From CAYYYG01 sp964476135 (GTDB lineage: Bacteria > Patescibacteriota > Microgenomatia > UBA1406 > GWC2-37-13): a stretch of 28,604 bases of DNA. Numbering within the stretch: the first letter of the stretch is position 1; every line of letters starts with the position of its first letter. The stretch is from positions 1 through 28,604 of the forward strand of contig CAYYYG010000011.1 of assembly GCA_964476135.1 (NCBI GenBank), read 5' to 3'. Under the pieces are notes generated by a model that saw only the letters and a program-made list of their open reading frames with translations, was not told the origin of the DNA and searched no databases. This document shows positions 16,309 to 23,789 of the stretch, piece after piece. The position numbers were made by a program, and so were the translations under genes.

Positions 16309-18060
16309 TTATAACTCATCGTATTTTACATTCAGTGACGCGATTACAAGTGACCAATCTTGAGTGTCGACTATACCATCGAGATTCAAATCTGCATTTG
16401 CTAATGTGGGAGCGTCGGTCTTCCCTAGATTATTCTGTATAAGTGAGGTGTCATATGCGTCAACGACTCCATCCTGGTTCGGTAGGTCGCCGACCAGCAT
16501 ATATATATTGCTAAAATCCAGAGTATTCTGTCCGGCGACTATATTAATTTCACCCGTTGAACATCTATAAGTTCCTGCTTTTGTTTCTGTGGGCGCTGCG
16601 GCACAAACCTTTTTCTGAACGTGTTTAGGCCCTTTAACATAGACTCTATACCCTGATCCCGGCGTGACATCATTGAATCCAACTGCACCAGACCAGACAC
16701 CTTGTGCATTAACTGTAAATGTCCCTGTTTGAGCACCAGATAGGAAACCATCCTTTCCAACCATTACCTTAATATTCATTGCCGTTCCGTTCGTAGGCGT
16801 AGCTAAAATTCCCTGAAATTTAAGCTTCATGTTCAGTACTACACTGCCCGTTGGCGGCGTGATAGTAACAGTGGGAGTAATAGTTCCAGTTACTGTAGGT
16901 GTAAGAGTACCGGTAACAGTAGGAGTCAATGAACCACTGCCAAATGTAAAATTACCAGTATCAACGGTACCATAACTATATGTGTTACTTGAAATATTAC
17001 CCACGACCTGGCTTGCTGCGGTATCGAGAACGATGGTACCAGCTCCATCCGCCGTACCTTTATACTTAACAACCATAGTGACTGTCGACGGCAGATTCGC
17101 GTCAGGAGCCGGATTAAGTGATGTTAAGTCGGGATCAACCATTACGTAAGAAACTCTTGCCGATGTTGCAGTTATATTACGAATCATAGAAGCCGCTCTG
17201 ACAACATCGCCGGGGCTCGGCAATGGCCTCGGAATCGTTACGTCTACAGCTGTTATTGAAGCTACGCCGGTCGCCTTAAAAGTCAAGTCTAGCCCTGAAA
17301 TTTTTTGTGTACTTGCATTTCCCGTTGAAATATTAACGGTCATGGACTGTTCCGTATTTAATGGAAAATTTCCTGTTTTAGGTGTATCGATTACATTAAC
17401 CGTCGCACCGCCTGCTGGAACAGTTGGAGTTAAAGTTGTGCCAGTTGGCGCTGTGGGAGTTGCTGTCGGTGGGGTTATCGTGACATTTCCTGTAGTATAC
17501 GTCCCTGATGTGGTTCCGGCGATTGCATAAACATTACCTGTGATATTACCAACAACCTGTGACGCCGCAGTGTCTAGCGCAATGGTGCCACCATTAGCGG
17601 TCGCCTTATATTTTACCTGTAAGGTCACTTGGGTAGGTAGATTTGCATCAGCAGCAGGAGTCAGACTGGTTAGATCCGGATCAACCATTATGTATGAAGC
17701 ATGTGCTTTTGCCGGCAAAATGGAGTAAATCATTTTCGCTGTTCTCACAACAGCGCCTGCATCGGGTAGTGGCTTTGGACTTAGAACATCAATTGCTGAA
17801 AATTGTATATCACCAGTTGCGTTAAAAGTAAGATCTAGACCGGAAACTTTGTTGGTCGCCGCATCTGTATTTATTACTACGTTAAGCACCTGTTCCTGAT
17901 TGGCTGGTATTGTCGCGGATGTAGGTGTAAGCGTGAATGTGGCTGTCGGACCCACTGCGGATGTTTTTACTTGATTCTTCTGAATGTAAGATAATATATA
18001 ACCTATCGATAATATAGCAATGAAGCTTGCTATGAGCAGTGTTTCTTTTGAAATTTTCAT
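16309..18060 (-). CDS. Adaptor scaffold: two cohesins, X-like module, dockerin
   Basis: 583 residues. N-terminal signal anchor (7-26); cohesin 1 (40-195) and cohesin 2 (222-376), closely similar to each other (both contain MVDPDLTSL and AASQVVGNI); a Thr/Pro linker (378-404); an Ig-like X-type module (405-518) with one Cys pair (Cys486, Cys500); and a dockerin (523-575). The dockerin loops are GDLPNQDGVVDAYD (one-residue-longer first loop) and ADLNLDGIVDTQD. It ends Val-Lys-Tyr-Asp-Glu-Leu. The same X module and dockerin end two other proteins at 21754 and 23790. Having both cohesin and dockerin, it can bridge clients and an anchoring cohesin. The anchor alone could also hold it in the membrane. 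Confidence 0.9.
   Translation of the reverse strand: MKISKETLLIASFIAILSIGYILSYIQKNQVKTSAVGPTATFTLTPTSATIPANQEQVLNVVINTDAATNKVSGLDLTFNATGDIQFSAIDVLSPKPLPDAGAVVRTAKMIYSILPAKAHASYIMVDPDLTSLTPAADANLPTQVTLQVKYKATANGGTIALDTAASQVVGNITGNVYAIAGTTSGTYTTGNVTITPPTATPTAPTGTTLTPTVPAGGATVNVIDTPKTGNFPLNTEQSMTVNISTGNASTQKISGLDLTFKATGVASITAVDVTIPRPLPSPGDVVRAASMIRNITATSARVSYVMVDPDLTSLNPAPDANLPSTVTMVVKYKGTADGAGTIVLDTAASQVVGNISSNTYSYGTVDTGNFTFGSGSLTPTVTGTLTPTVTGTITPTVTITPPTGSVVLNMKLKFQGILATPTNGTAMNIKVMVGKDGFLSGAQTGTFTVNAQGVWSGAVGFNDVTPGSGYRVYVKGPKHVQKKVCAAAPTETKAGTYRCSTGEINIVAGQNTLDFSNIYMLVGDLPNQDGVVDAYDTSLIQNNLGKTDAPTLANADLNLDGIVDTQDWSLVIASLNVKYDEL
16933..17943 (-). repeat. Internal duplication of cohesin module
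   Basis: Residues 40-195 (17476-17943) and 222-376 (16933-17397) of the scaffold gene are repeats of one module, sharing SGLDLTF, MVDPDLTSL, DANLP and DTAASQVVGNI at matching places. A Thr/Pro/Gly linker separates them. Confidence 0.85.
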
Positions 18061-18119
18061 AATATATAGGTACTACTCTATCAAGATACTGAAGTTTCTC
18101 GCGAATGTCAAGAATTATT

Positions 18120-18374
18120 TTAGACTTTGTTTGCGAGTTGGATAAAAGGAGTGACTTTATCTGCTACATCTTTTTTGACACGTTTAAGACATTTCGTGCA
18201 CAATGACACAACAACTGTTTTTCCGTTTTCGATTATTTTTATATTTTGAAGATTAGGTCGAAAGACTCTTGCGGTTTTAGGAGCTCGCTTTTTCCATCTA
18301 CCACCGGCCACACCACGATGATGCGTTTTAGAATTTCCGAATAAAAGTCCCTTTTCGCAGTGATAACAAAACAT
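18120..18374 (-). CDS. rpmB: Ribosomal protein bL28, zinc-ribbon form
   Basis: 84 residues. Large-subunit protein with the family's basic RWKKRAPKTARVFRPNLQ stretch and two Cys-x2-Cys pairs (Cys3/Cys6 and Cys59/Cys62) that should bind one zinc ion. The pairs begin and end the body as in C+ type bL28. It is divergent from the M50 gene. The leader of about 31 nt from the palindromic -10 at 18407-18418 lacks a strong Shine-Dalgarno (a weak TAGGT lies about 10 nt upstream). It has a slightly long C-terminal tail (63-84). Confidence 0.93.
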   Translation of the reverse strand: MFCYHCEKGLLFGNSKTHHRGVAGGRWKKRAPKTARVFRPNLQNIKIIENGKTVVVSLCTKCLKRVKKDVADKVTPFIQLANKV

Positions 18375-18406
18375 TGTTGTGATTACCTAAATTAAATAAG
18401 TCTTTT

Positions 18407-18418
18407 TATGATATCATA
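18407..18418. promoter_or_regulatory. Bidirectional palindromic -10 (rpmB / M50)
   Basis: TATGATATCATA is a perfect 12-bp palindrome with TATGAT on each strand. It would start rpmB leftwards (about 31-nt leader) and the M50 gene rightwards (about 20-nt leader with GAGGA at 18425-18429). Confidence 0.5.
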
Positions 18419-18439
18419 GAATCTTGAGGAAATCAAACG

Positions 18440-19060
18440 ATGCTCCAATCTTTAATTGAAAACCCGGTAACTTTCGCGCTTTACATTTTTGCATTAATAA
18501 CGGCTATTTCTGTGCACGAATACGCACATGCCAAAACAGCCGACTTGTTAGGTGATCCTACACCAAGATTGCAAAAAAGACTAACTCTCAATCCCCTCTC
18601 ACATCTGGATCCTTATGGTATTTTTTTTCTTGTTGCTGTCGGTTTCGGCTGGGGTAAGCCGGTCATATTTGACCCCTTCAATCTGAAAAATCCAAGAAAA
18701 GACAGTATGCTGATTTCCTTCGCAGGACCATTATCCAATCTCTTAACCGCCATACTGGCAGCCATCATATCAAATACCATCACATCGCTTGCTGTATACA
18801 TATATCCATTTATAAGTCTAAACATAATGCTATGTATATTTAACCTGATACCAATCCACCCGCTAGATGGCTTTAAGGTTGTGTCTGGAATCTTAACAGG
18901 CAAAACGAAGAAATCCTGGGATAGAATGGAGAAATACGGTCTGATTTTTCTAATTATTCTAGTCTTACCTATAGGCGAAGGCTCAATCATCGATTCCGTC
19001 CTCCATCCCTTAACCTCTCTTATAGTTAACTTAATGGTGATTATTCCGCAGCTTCCTTAG
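18440..19060 (+). CDS. Site-2-type (M50) membrane metalloprotease
   Basis: 206 residues, five or six membrane helices. The zinc motif HEYAH is at 26-30, and the second motif NLIPIHPLDG (135-144) supplies the Asp ligand. NPLSHLDPYG (51-60) is typical of the short SpoIVFB/YwhC-like group without a PDZ domain. It would cut membrane-spanning substrates within the bilayer; the substrate is unknown. A GAGGA Shine-Dalgarno lies 10 nt before the ATG, one of the few here. The 3' end overlaps the FN3 gene tail-to-tail by 20 nt. Confidence 0.92.
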   Translation: MLQSLIENPVTFALYIFALITAISVHEYAHAKTADLLGDPTPRLQKRLTLNPLSHLDPYGIFFLVAVGFGWGKPVIFDPFNLKNPRKDSMLISFAGPLSNLLTAILAAIISNTITSLAVYIYPFISLNIMLCIFNLIPIHPLDGFKVVSGILTGKTKKSWDRMEKYGLIFLIILVLPIGEGSIIDSVLHPLTSLIVNLMVIIPQLP

Positions 19061-19607
19061 CTTTAAGACATTTTATATAATCCTGCGTGTCACATCCGGA
19101 AAAAAATTTAGCCTTAATAGCCTCACAATCAGTCTCGTTGCAAGTTGGAGAGGTGGTAAAATCTGCTGATCTAAATTCGTCATTTTCACTTCCGGTATCT
19201 GGTATATCGGCAGTACCAGCTGATTTTGTCGTAAATGTCCAGGGTACTCCACCATTATCATATTTACTATCCGCGATTCTTATCTGAAAATAATAAGTCG
19301 TCGCCGGTGAAAGTAAAGTCAGATCCAATGAATGAGAAAGTGATTTTTCGCCCTCCGGGGCTATGAATGTTAATGATGCCGGTGAAATACCGTATTCGAT
19401 CACACCCTGTGATTCTTGTCCAGTCGACCATGATACTTTTGCGCTGTTTTCCGATATTCCAGACACAACCACATCTCTTGGTGCAGTGTCCTCCGCCCTA
19501 CTAGCAGCCGCCTGGAATATAAAGTAACCACCGGCGATCAAAAAAAATGACAAAACTACACCAATCATAACAGGAACAAATCGTTTAGTTTTTGGCTGTG
19601 GATTCAT
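19041..19607 (-). CDS. Anchored fibronectin type III domain protein
   Basis: 188 residues. N-terminal TM (about 13-33), then one FN3 domain (about 38-127) with the typical SENSAKVSWSTGQESQGVIEYG start and PATTYYFQIRI strand, as in purple acid phosphatase-like FN3 modules. A polar spacer with Ile-Pro-Asp-Thr-Gly follows. The Cys-rich tail (Cys-x4-Cys, then two more Cys within the last 40 residues) probably forms disulfides. Last gene of the minus-strand set 21673-19041; it starts 6 nt behind the stop of the LPRTG cohesin gene. Probably a surface accessory to the cohesin system. Confidence 0.8.
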   Translation of the reverse strand: MNPQPKTKRFVPVMIGVVLSFFLIAGGYFIFQAAASRAEDTAPRDVVVSGISENSAKVSWSTGQESQGVIEYGISPASLTFIAPEGEKSLSHSLDLTLLSPATTYYFQIRIADSKYDNGGVPWTFTTKSAGTADIPDTGSENDEFRSADFTTSPTCNETDCEAIKAKFFSGCDTQDYIKCLKAKEAAE

Positions 19608-19613
19608 ATATTT

Positions 19614-20405
19614 TTATAGTAATAAGCTTGCAATACCACCCACTACGAATAATATTGCCCCGGCTGCAGTAACTGCATTGAGGTTGTCAAGGCTGCCTGT
19701 TCTTGGCAATTGGGTAGGAATAGGCGATCCATTAGTTCCTCCTGTACTTCCATTTCCGCCAATACTGGCATTGCCGCCGTTGCCCGGTCCACCTTGACTT
19801 CCGCTTGAACCACTGTTGTTTCCTCCAGTAGAACCAGTTCCACCTGTTGTGGGTGTGACCGTGCCTGGGGTTCCTGTTGTACTCGGCCGAGGTGTTGGAG
19901 TATTAGTTGGCGCAACCACGGTAAGAGTACTTGTATTATTCTGGGTACATATAATAATGTTACTCGCATTTATGTCATTCTTGACGATTTTGGAAGTGTC
20001 ACTCGCACTAAGATCGCAGAAAAAACTTAAATTTGCCGTTCCTGGCGCTAAAGCACGGAAGGTAATTGTTGCCAGCGTACCCGCGCCTTTTCGTGAGGTG
20101 GCCGCATCCTGAACATGTCCACGAATCGTGACTTTACCAGTGGTTATACTGTGCTGAACCGAAGGAAAATAAGTTCCGTACACTACCGACTGTACTTCAA
20201 GTACCTTAGTATCGTACAAAACATACACATCAGAACTTAAGATTTCCTGAGAATCAGAGTCGACGGTTACACCTATTTGGGTTGTTGACCCAGTAGTTAA
20301 AGACCCGCTGGTCGGACTAAATTTTAAGAATGCTGCATCTGCATTCTTAACGTATCCAAACGTCATGAACAGAACAAAAATAATTGCAATTAATTTTTTT
20401 TTCAT
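19614..20405 (-). CDS. Cohesin protein with LPRTG-type C-terminus
   Basis: 263 residues. Signal peptide (1-24, Ala-Asp-Ala), one cohesin (26-163) with SSDVYVLYDTKVLEVQSVVYG, and a Cys pair (Cys130, Cys153). A Thr/Pro then Gly/Ser/Asn-rich linker (164-232) leads to LPRTG at 233-237 and a hydrophobic helix to the end. This looks like a sortase signal, but the chain stops at Leu-Leu-Leu with no basic tail. It is a tandem paralogue of the gene at 20410 (both share SKIVKNDI and a Tyr/Phe-Pro-Ser-Val segment). The start lies 4 nt past the stop of that gene, so they form one operon. I infer a surface-attached terminal cohesin. Confidence 0.87.
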   Translation of the reverse strand: MKKKLIAIIFVLFMTFGYVKNADAAFLKFSPTSGSLTTGSTTQIGVTVDSDSQEILSSDVYVLYDTKVLEVQSVVYGTYFPSVQHSITTGKVTIRGHVQDAATSRKGAGTLATITFRALAPGTANLSFFCDLSASDTSKIVKNDINASNIIICTQNNTSTLTVVAPTNTPTPRPSTTGTPGTVTPTTGGTGSTGGNNSGSSGSQGGPGNGGNASIGGNGSTGGTNGSPIPTQLPRTGSLDNLNAVTAAGAILFVVGGIASLLL

Positions 20406-20409
20406 TTGA

Positions 20410-21528
20410 TTATAGTCCGAGTATTACCGTCAACATTATAAAGAGTAATATTGTCAACATGATCATTAATTTCAGCTTCGATTTATCATTATCGTCATCA
20501 TCGTCGTCTCTTTCGCCGTCATGATCTTCATCGTCTCGACAGTCTTTATCCTTATCTGGCTTTCCATCGTCATCCCCATCATCATCGTCTTTATCTTTCT
20601 TTTTATCATTATCATCATCGTCGTCATCCTTATCATCCTTGCCATCATCGTCATGATCATCTAAATACTCCGGACAAGGTGCGGGAGTACCAGTTACAGA
20701 AGTGGGCGTTATGGTACCGGTTATAGCTGGGGTCGCTGTGCCAGTAACTCCCTGCGTTGGCCCGGTGGGTACAGGTCCAGTAGGAGTCGCGGTTGCATTT
20801 CCTATTTTTACACTCATCTGATTATTGGCGCTACAATCAATAATATTTGTGGCGTCAATATCATTTTTAACAATTTTAGAACTCGCAGTCGATCCTGAAC
20901 CACAGACAATACTCAATCTCGTTACCACTTCCTTTAATGCCTTAAACGTAACCGTTGCTAGTCTACCGGTGCCGGTACTGGACGAGGCGGGTGTATTTAC
21001 CATTCCTCCGATGCTTAAAACACCTTGCTGATCACTATGTCTTACAGAAGGGTAAAAATCTCCGTTAGTGAGTTGTACAAACTGTACCGCTGATGCATCA
21101 TACTGCACGTAAGCATCAGTACTCAATGTTTGATTATTAAAAGTATCAACGTTGATAGCTACGGTAAAATTCTGACCTACTCCCGCAGTTGTCGCTCCCG
21201 GATCAAATAGTATAGCCGGTCCACTACCTATTGCTGGATTCAGCCCATTACATGAAACAGCATTCGGAGCAAGTGCGCAGGCAACTTCGGGAGCCAAGTT
21301 CCTTGGACTTCCGACCGCCCACTGGTACCAAACCTCATCCGGTCTACCGATCGGACCGCCGATCTGTTTAAATAGAATAGCACGATTCCGACAATTGTTT
21401 ACATTATAACCTGGTAAATTTTGACGACACTCCGACCAAAGCGGTGATGATTCGACAGCACTGACTCCAGGCAATAAAGCAAACAGGATCAGAAATACAC
21501 TTGACAGAATATAAATATTTTTTTTCAT
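20410..21528 (-). CDS. Cohesin protein with Asp/Lys-rich stalk and C-terminal TM
   Basis: 372 residues. Signal peptide (1-24), a unique Cys-containing N-terminal domain (about 28-100), and a cohesin (104-240) closely related to that of the next gene (SKIVKNDIDATNII). A Thr/Pro linker (241-284) is followed by a charged stalk (290-350) in which 36 of 61 residues are Asp, mixed with Lys. The chain ends in a TM helix (353-372). The stalk's DxDxDG-like runs may bind calcium or act as a rigid spacer. It follows the 46-codon ORF by 4 nt. Confidence 0.87.
   Translation of the reverse strand: MKKNIYILSSVFLILFALLPGVSAVESSPLWSECRQNLPGYNVNNCRNRAILFKQIGGPIGRPDEVWYQWAVGSPRNLAPEVACALAPNAVSCNGLNPAIGSGPAILFDPGATTAGVGQNFTVAINVDTFNNQTLSTDAYVQYDASAVQFVQLTNGDFYPSVRHSDQQGVLSIGGMVNTPASSSTGTGRLATVTFKALKEVVTRLSIVCGSGSTASSKIVKNDIDATNIIDCSANNQMSVKIGNATATPTGPVPTGPTQGVTGTATPAITGTITPTSVTGTPAPCPEYLDDHDDDGKDDKDDDDDDNDKKKDKDDDDGDDDGKPDKDKDCRDDEDHDGERDDDDDDNDKSKLKLMIMLTILLFIMLTVILGL
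20479..20661 (-). repeat. Low-complexity Asp/Lys-coding tract
   Basis: About 180 nt of TCA/TCG/TCC triplet runs on the plus strand (GAT/GAC/AAA codons on minus) encoding the acidic stalk. The frame is kept open throughout. Confidence 0.85.
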
Positions 21529-21532
21529 AAAT

Positions 21533-21673
21533 TTATCTACCTGTCGCTTCTATAGTCCGACTGGAAATACTACTGTCTGTTATTATCTGCATAGATAGTC
21601 CAAAAAAAATTATGAAGACTACTATGTACAGAATCATAAGAAAATGATGTTTGTAAGTTTTCAACTGATTCAT
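21533..21673 (-). CDS. 46-residue one-helix membrane peptide
   Basis: Short ORF in the 225-nt gap between cohesin genes. Basic/polar start (Met-Asn-Gln-Leu-Lys-Thr-Tyr-Lys-His-His), one strongly hydrophobic helix (about 11-31), then a Ser/Thr-rich tail. It ends 4 nt before the ATG of the acidic-stalk cohesin gene, so it looks like the first gene of the operon 21673-19041. A TACTAA box ends 8 nt upstream. Not recognised. Confidence 0.5.
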   Translation of the reverse strand: MNQLKTYKHHFLMILYIVVFIIFFGLSMQIITDSSISSRTIEATGR

Positions 21674-21753
21674 ATATCCATTTAGTAATTTTTAATGGAA
21701 TAATTAATTATTAACTGATTTTAAGGCTAAATGCAAGCGCTCGAATCAACAAA

Positions 21754-23745
21754 TTATATTTCATCGTATTTCACCGAAAGGGATGCGATAACGAGCGAAT
21801 AATCTTGCGTATCCACCAGTCCGTCTTGATTCAAATCTGCAATCGCAAGTGCCTTGGGATCGGTACTGCCAAAATTCAAACGCATATATGCAAGATCGTA
21901 TGAGTCGACAATTCCGTCTTGGTCAGGCAGATCTCCAGTTAATAGCATAACACCTGAAAAATCGAGCGTATTATCACCTGCTTTTAAGCTGATCTGTCCG
22001 TTGTCGCCACATCTATAAGTGCCGTTTGAAGTTTCGGTCGGATTCTGAACACAAATCCTCTTCTGAAGGTGTTGTGGACCTTTAACAAATACTTTATATT
22101 TATTTCCTGCTGGCACATTGACTGCTGTCATTCCCGACCATACTCCTGATCCATCAGGAACGAATACTACATTTTTTGTGACAACATTCGAACCTAAACC
22201 TCCACCGGCTATTGTGATTTTGACATCAAGCGGATGCGATGCAGCCGGCTTATTCAAAATTCCCTGCAGTTTCAATTTCATATTCAGTTTTACATTTCCA
22301 GTAGGTGGTAATGTGGGCGTGACGCTAATCTGTTTACACAAACCCGACTCACAAATTCCACCAGGACAAAGTGTACCATCTGGGGCCTGCTCAATAACGC
22401 AACTATGATTTCTAGCAACCGCTTTCATACAGGCGGCAGTAACGATATCGCATGGCAGAGTAACACATTGACTTGTTGTCGGACTACAAATCTGGTTATC
22501 GGCACACTGCGAATTATCAGTGCAGGTAAAGACTGTCGGAGTTGAAACCGGGACACATTGTCCACTCTGACAGGACAATCCGTTACCGCATGGAGTACCA
22601 TCTGGAGCGTCTACTATAACACACTTATGATTTGCAATCGATCCTTCTTTACATACGGGGAATCCAAGAGGACAGAATAACGGTTCACATACTTTTGACT
22701 GAGAACACACATAATTAAAAAGACAATCGTCATCGGTATTACATGCCGCCCCGACCGTCGTAACCTCGTAAGTGCCGTTCGATACAACAACGTTATAAGC
22801 ATTTTCTGGAATATTACCGGTTATCTCTTTTGTAGTAATTGTAAACTGTCCATTTCCTATCTGCTTTCCTAGTACATGCAGTTTCATTAAAGGCTCCTTA
22901 GGCAACTGATCATGAGTCAAGGTGGAAACATACGTAATATCGACAACGCCTGTGGCTGCGTTTATGTCTTTTTTGATTTTCGTGAATTTACCCGCATCAC
23001 CACCAGTTGAGGCATCAATCGGATCATCGATCGATGTAATATCGATTATCGAAGGATCATAATTAAACACAAAATGAAACCCAGATACACCCTGTCCCGC
23101 AGTAACTCCTGTAATACCTAAGTCAACTATTCGTGTTTCGCCTGTCTTCATACTTACGGGAGACGGCAAAAATTTTACATTTAATGTATTCGTACTTACG
23201 TCATTAATTGTGTAAACACCTTCATCGACACCCCCGAATGCATACAGTTTGCCGGTTATATTCCCCACCACTTGCGATGCGGCTTGATCCAGTTTAACTT
23301 TACCAACACCGCCGCCGATGCCCTCGACGGTAATTTTAAGATGAATGATCGATGGCAATTCAGCGTCAGTTTTTAGGGATACATGTGAAATGTGCAAATT
23401 CTGATCGTTAATTGTCTGCACCACACTATTATATATAGACGTATCTTCCCCAGGGAAAGGCGCCGGTCTTGATACTTTAATAAATTTGATAGGACCCTCA
23501 GCGTTAAACATTAAATCCACACCGGAAATTTTCTTAATCGCATCAGGGCTCTGTATAATGACATCTATATCTTTTTGAGTACCAGAATCAAATGTTGCCG
23601 CGTTTGGGTTCAGTGCAACCGTTACAGCGTCTTGCGCGGCTGTCGTACGACGGGAAACATACTTGTTAAAATACCATACAAAAGCAGCGCCTACTATCAA
23701 CGATATATAAACCAGAAGAAACAATTTATTTTTCATGTATACCAT
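21754..23745 (-). CDS. Scaffold with two cohesin-like domains, 10-Cys repeats, X module and dockerin
   Basis: 663 residues. TM anchor (about 8-25); cohesin 1 (42-182, AASQVVGNI family); a second, different cohesin-like domain (188-329, with FVFNYDPSIIDITSID); and two Cys-rich repeats (335-407 and 408-470), each with ten cysteines at nearly the same spacing. After a Thr/Pro linker come an X-like module (484-598, Cys565 and Cys579) and a dockerin (604-655). The dockerin loops are GDLPDQDGIVDSYD and ADLNQDGLVDTQD. It ends Val-Lys-Tyr-Asp-Glu-Ile. The ATG at 23736 (MKNKL) is an alternative start. Paralogue of the genes at 16309 and 23790, with which it shares the whole C-terminal half. Exported and disulfide-rich; role as adaptor is inferred. 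Confidence 0.9.
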   Translation of the reverse strand: MVYMKNKLFLLVYISLIVGAAFVWYFNKYVSRRTTAAQDAVTVALNPNAATFDSGTQKDIDVIIQSPDAIKKISGVDLMFNAEGPIKFIKVSRPAPFPGEDTSIYNSVVQTINDQNLHISHVSLKTDAELPSIIHLKITVEGIGGGVGKVKLDQAASQVVGNITGKLYAFGGVDEGVYTINDVSTNTLNVKFLPSPVSMKTGETRIVDLGITGVTAGQGVSGFHFVFNYDPSIIDITSIDDPIDASTGGDAGKFTKIKKDINAATGVVDITYVSTLTHDQLPKEPLMKLHVLGKQIGNGQFTITTKEITGNIPENAYNVVVSNGTYEVTTVGAACNTDDDCLFNYVCSQSKVCEPLFCPLGFPVCKEGSIANHKCVIVDAPDGTPCGNGLSCQSGQCVPVSTPTVFTCTDNSQCADNQICSPTTSQCVTLPCDIVTAACMKAVARNHSCVIEQAPDGTLCPGGICESGLCKQISVTPTLPPTGNVKLNMKLKLQGILNKPAASHPLDVKITIAGGGLGSNVVTKNVVFVPDGSGVWSGMTAVNVPAGNKYKVFVKGPQHLQKRICVQNPTETSNGTYRCGDNGQISLKAGDNTLDFSGVMLLTGDLPDQDGIVDSYDLAYMRLNFGSTDPKALAIADLNQDGLVDTQDYSLVIASLSVKYDEI
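22336..22743 (-). repeat. Two tandem 10-cysteine repeats
   Basis: Residues 335-407 and 408-470 of the scaffold. Cys spacings are 6,6,6,5,7,10,11,6,5 and 6,6,7,5,7,10,11,5,5. Both contain an Asn-His-x-Cys-Val-Ile...Ala-Pro-Asp-Gly-Thr segment. Confidence 0.85.
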
Positions 23746-23789
23746 TTAATCCTAAAGATTTTAATCCGTGAAATCAATAGCATATTTCA

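Noticed and set aside
19816..20112. 98-codon plus-strand ORF over the LPRTG cohesin gene
   Set aside because: It mirrors the Thr/Pro/Gly linker in antisense; the cohesin reading on the minus strand is clear.
20479..20661. Triplet-rich tract as a sequencing artefact
   Set aside because: The frame remains open into a clean TM helix with varied codons, which fits a real acidic stalk.
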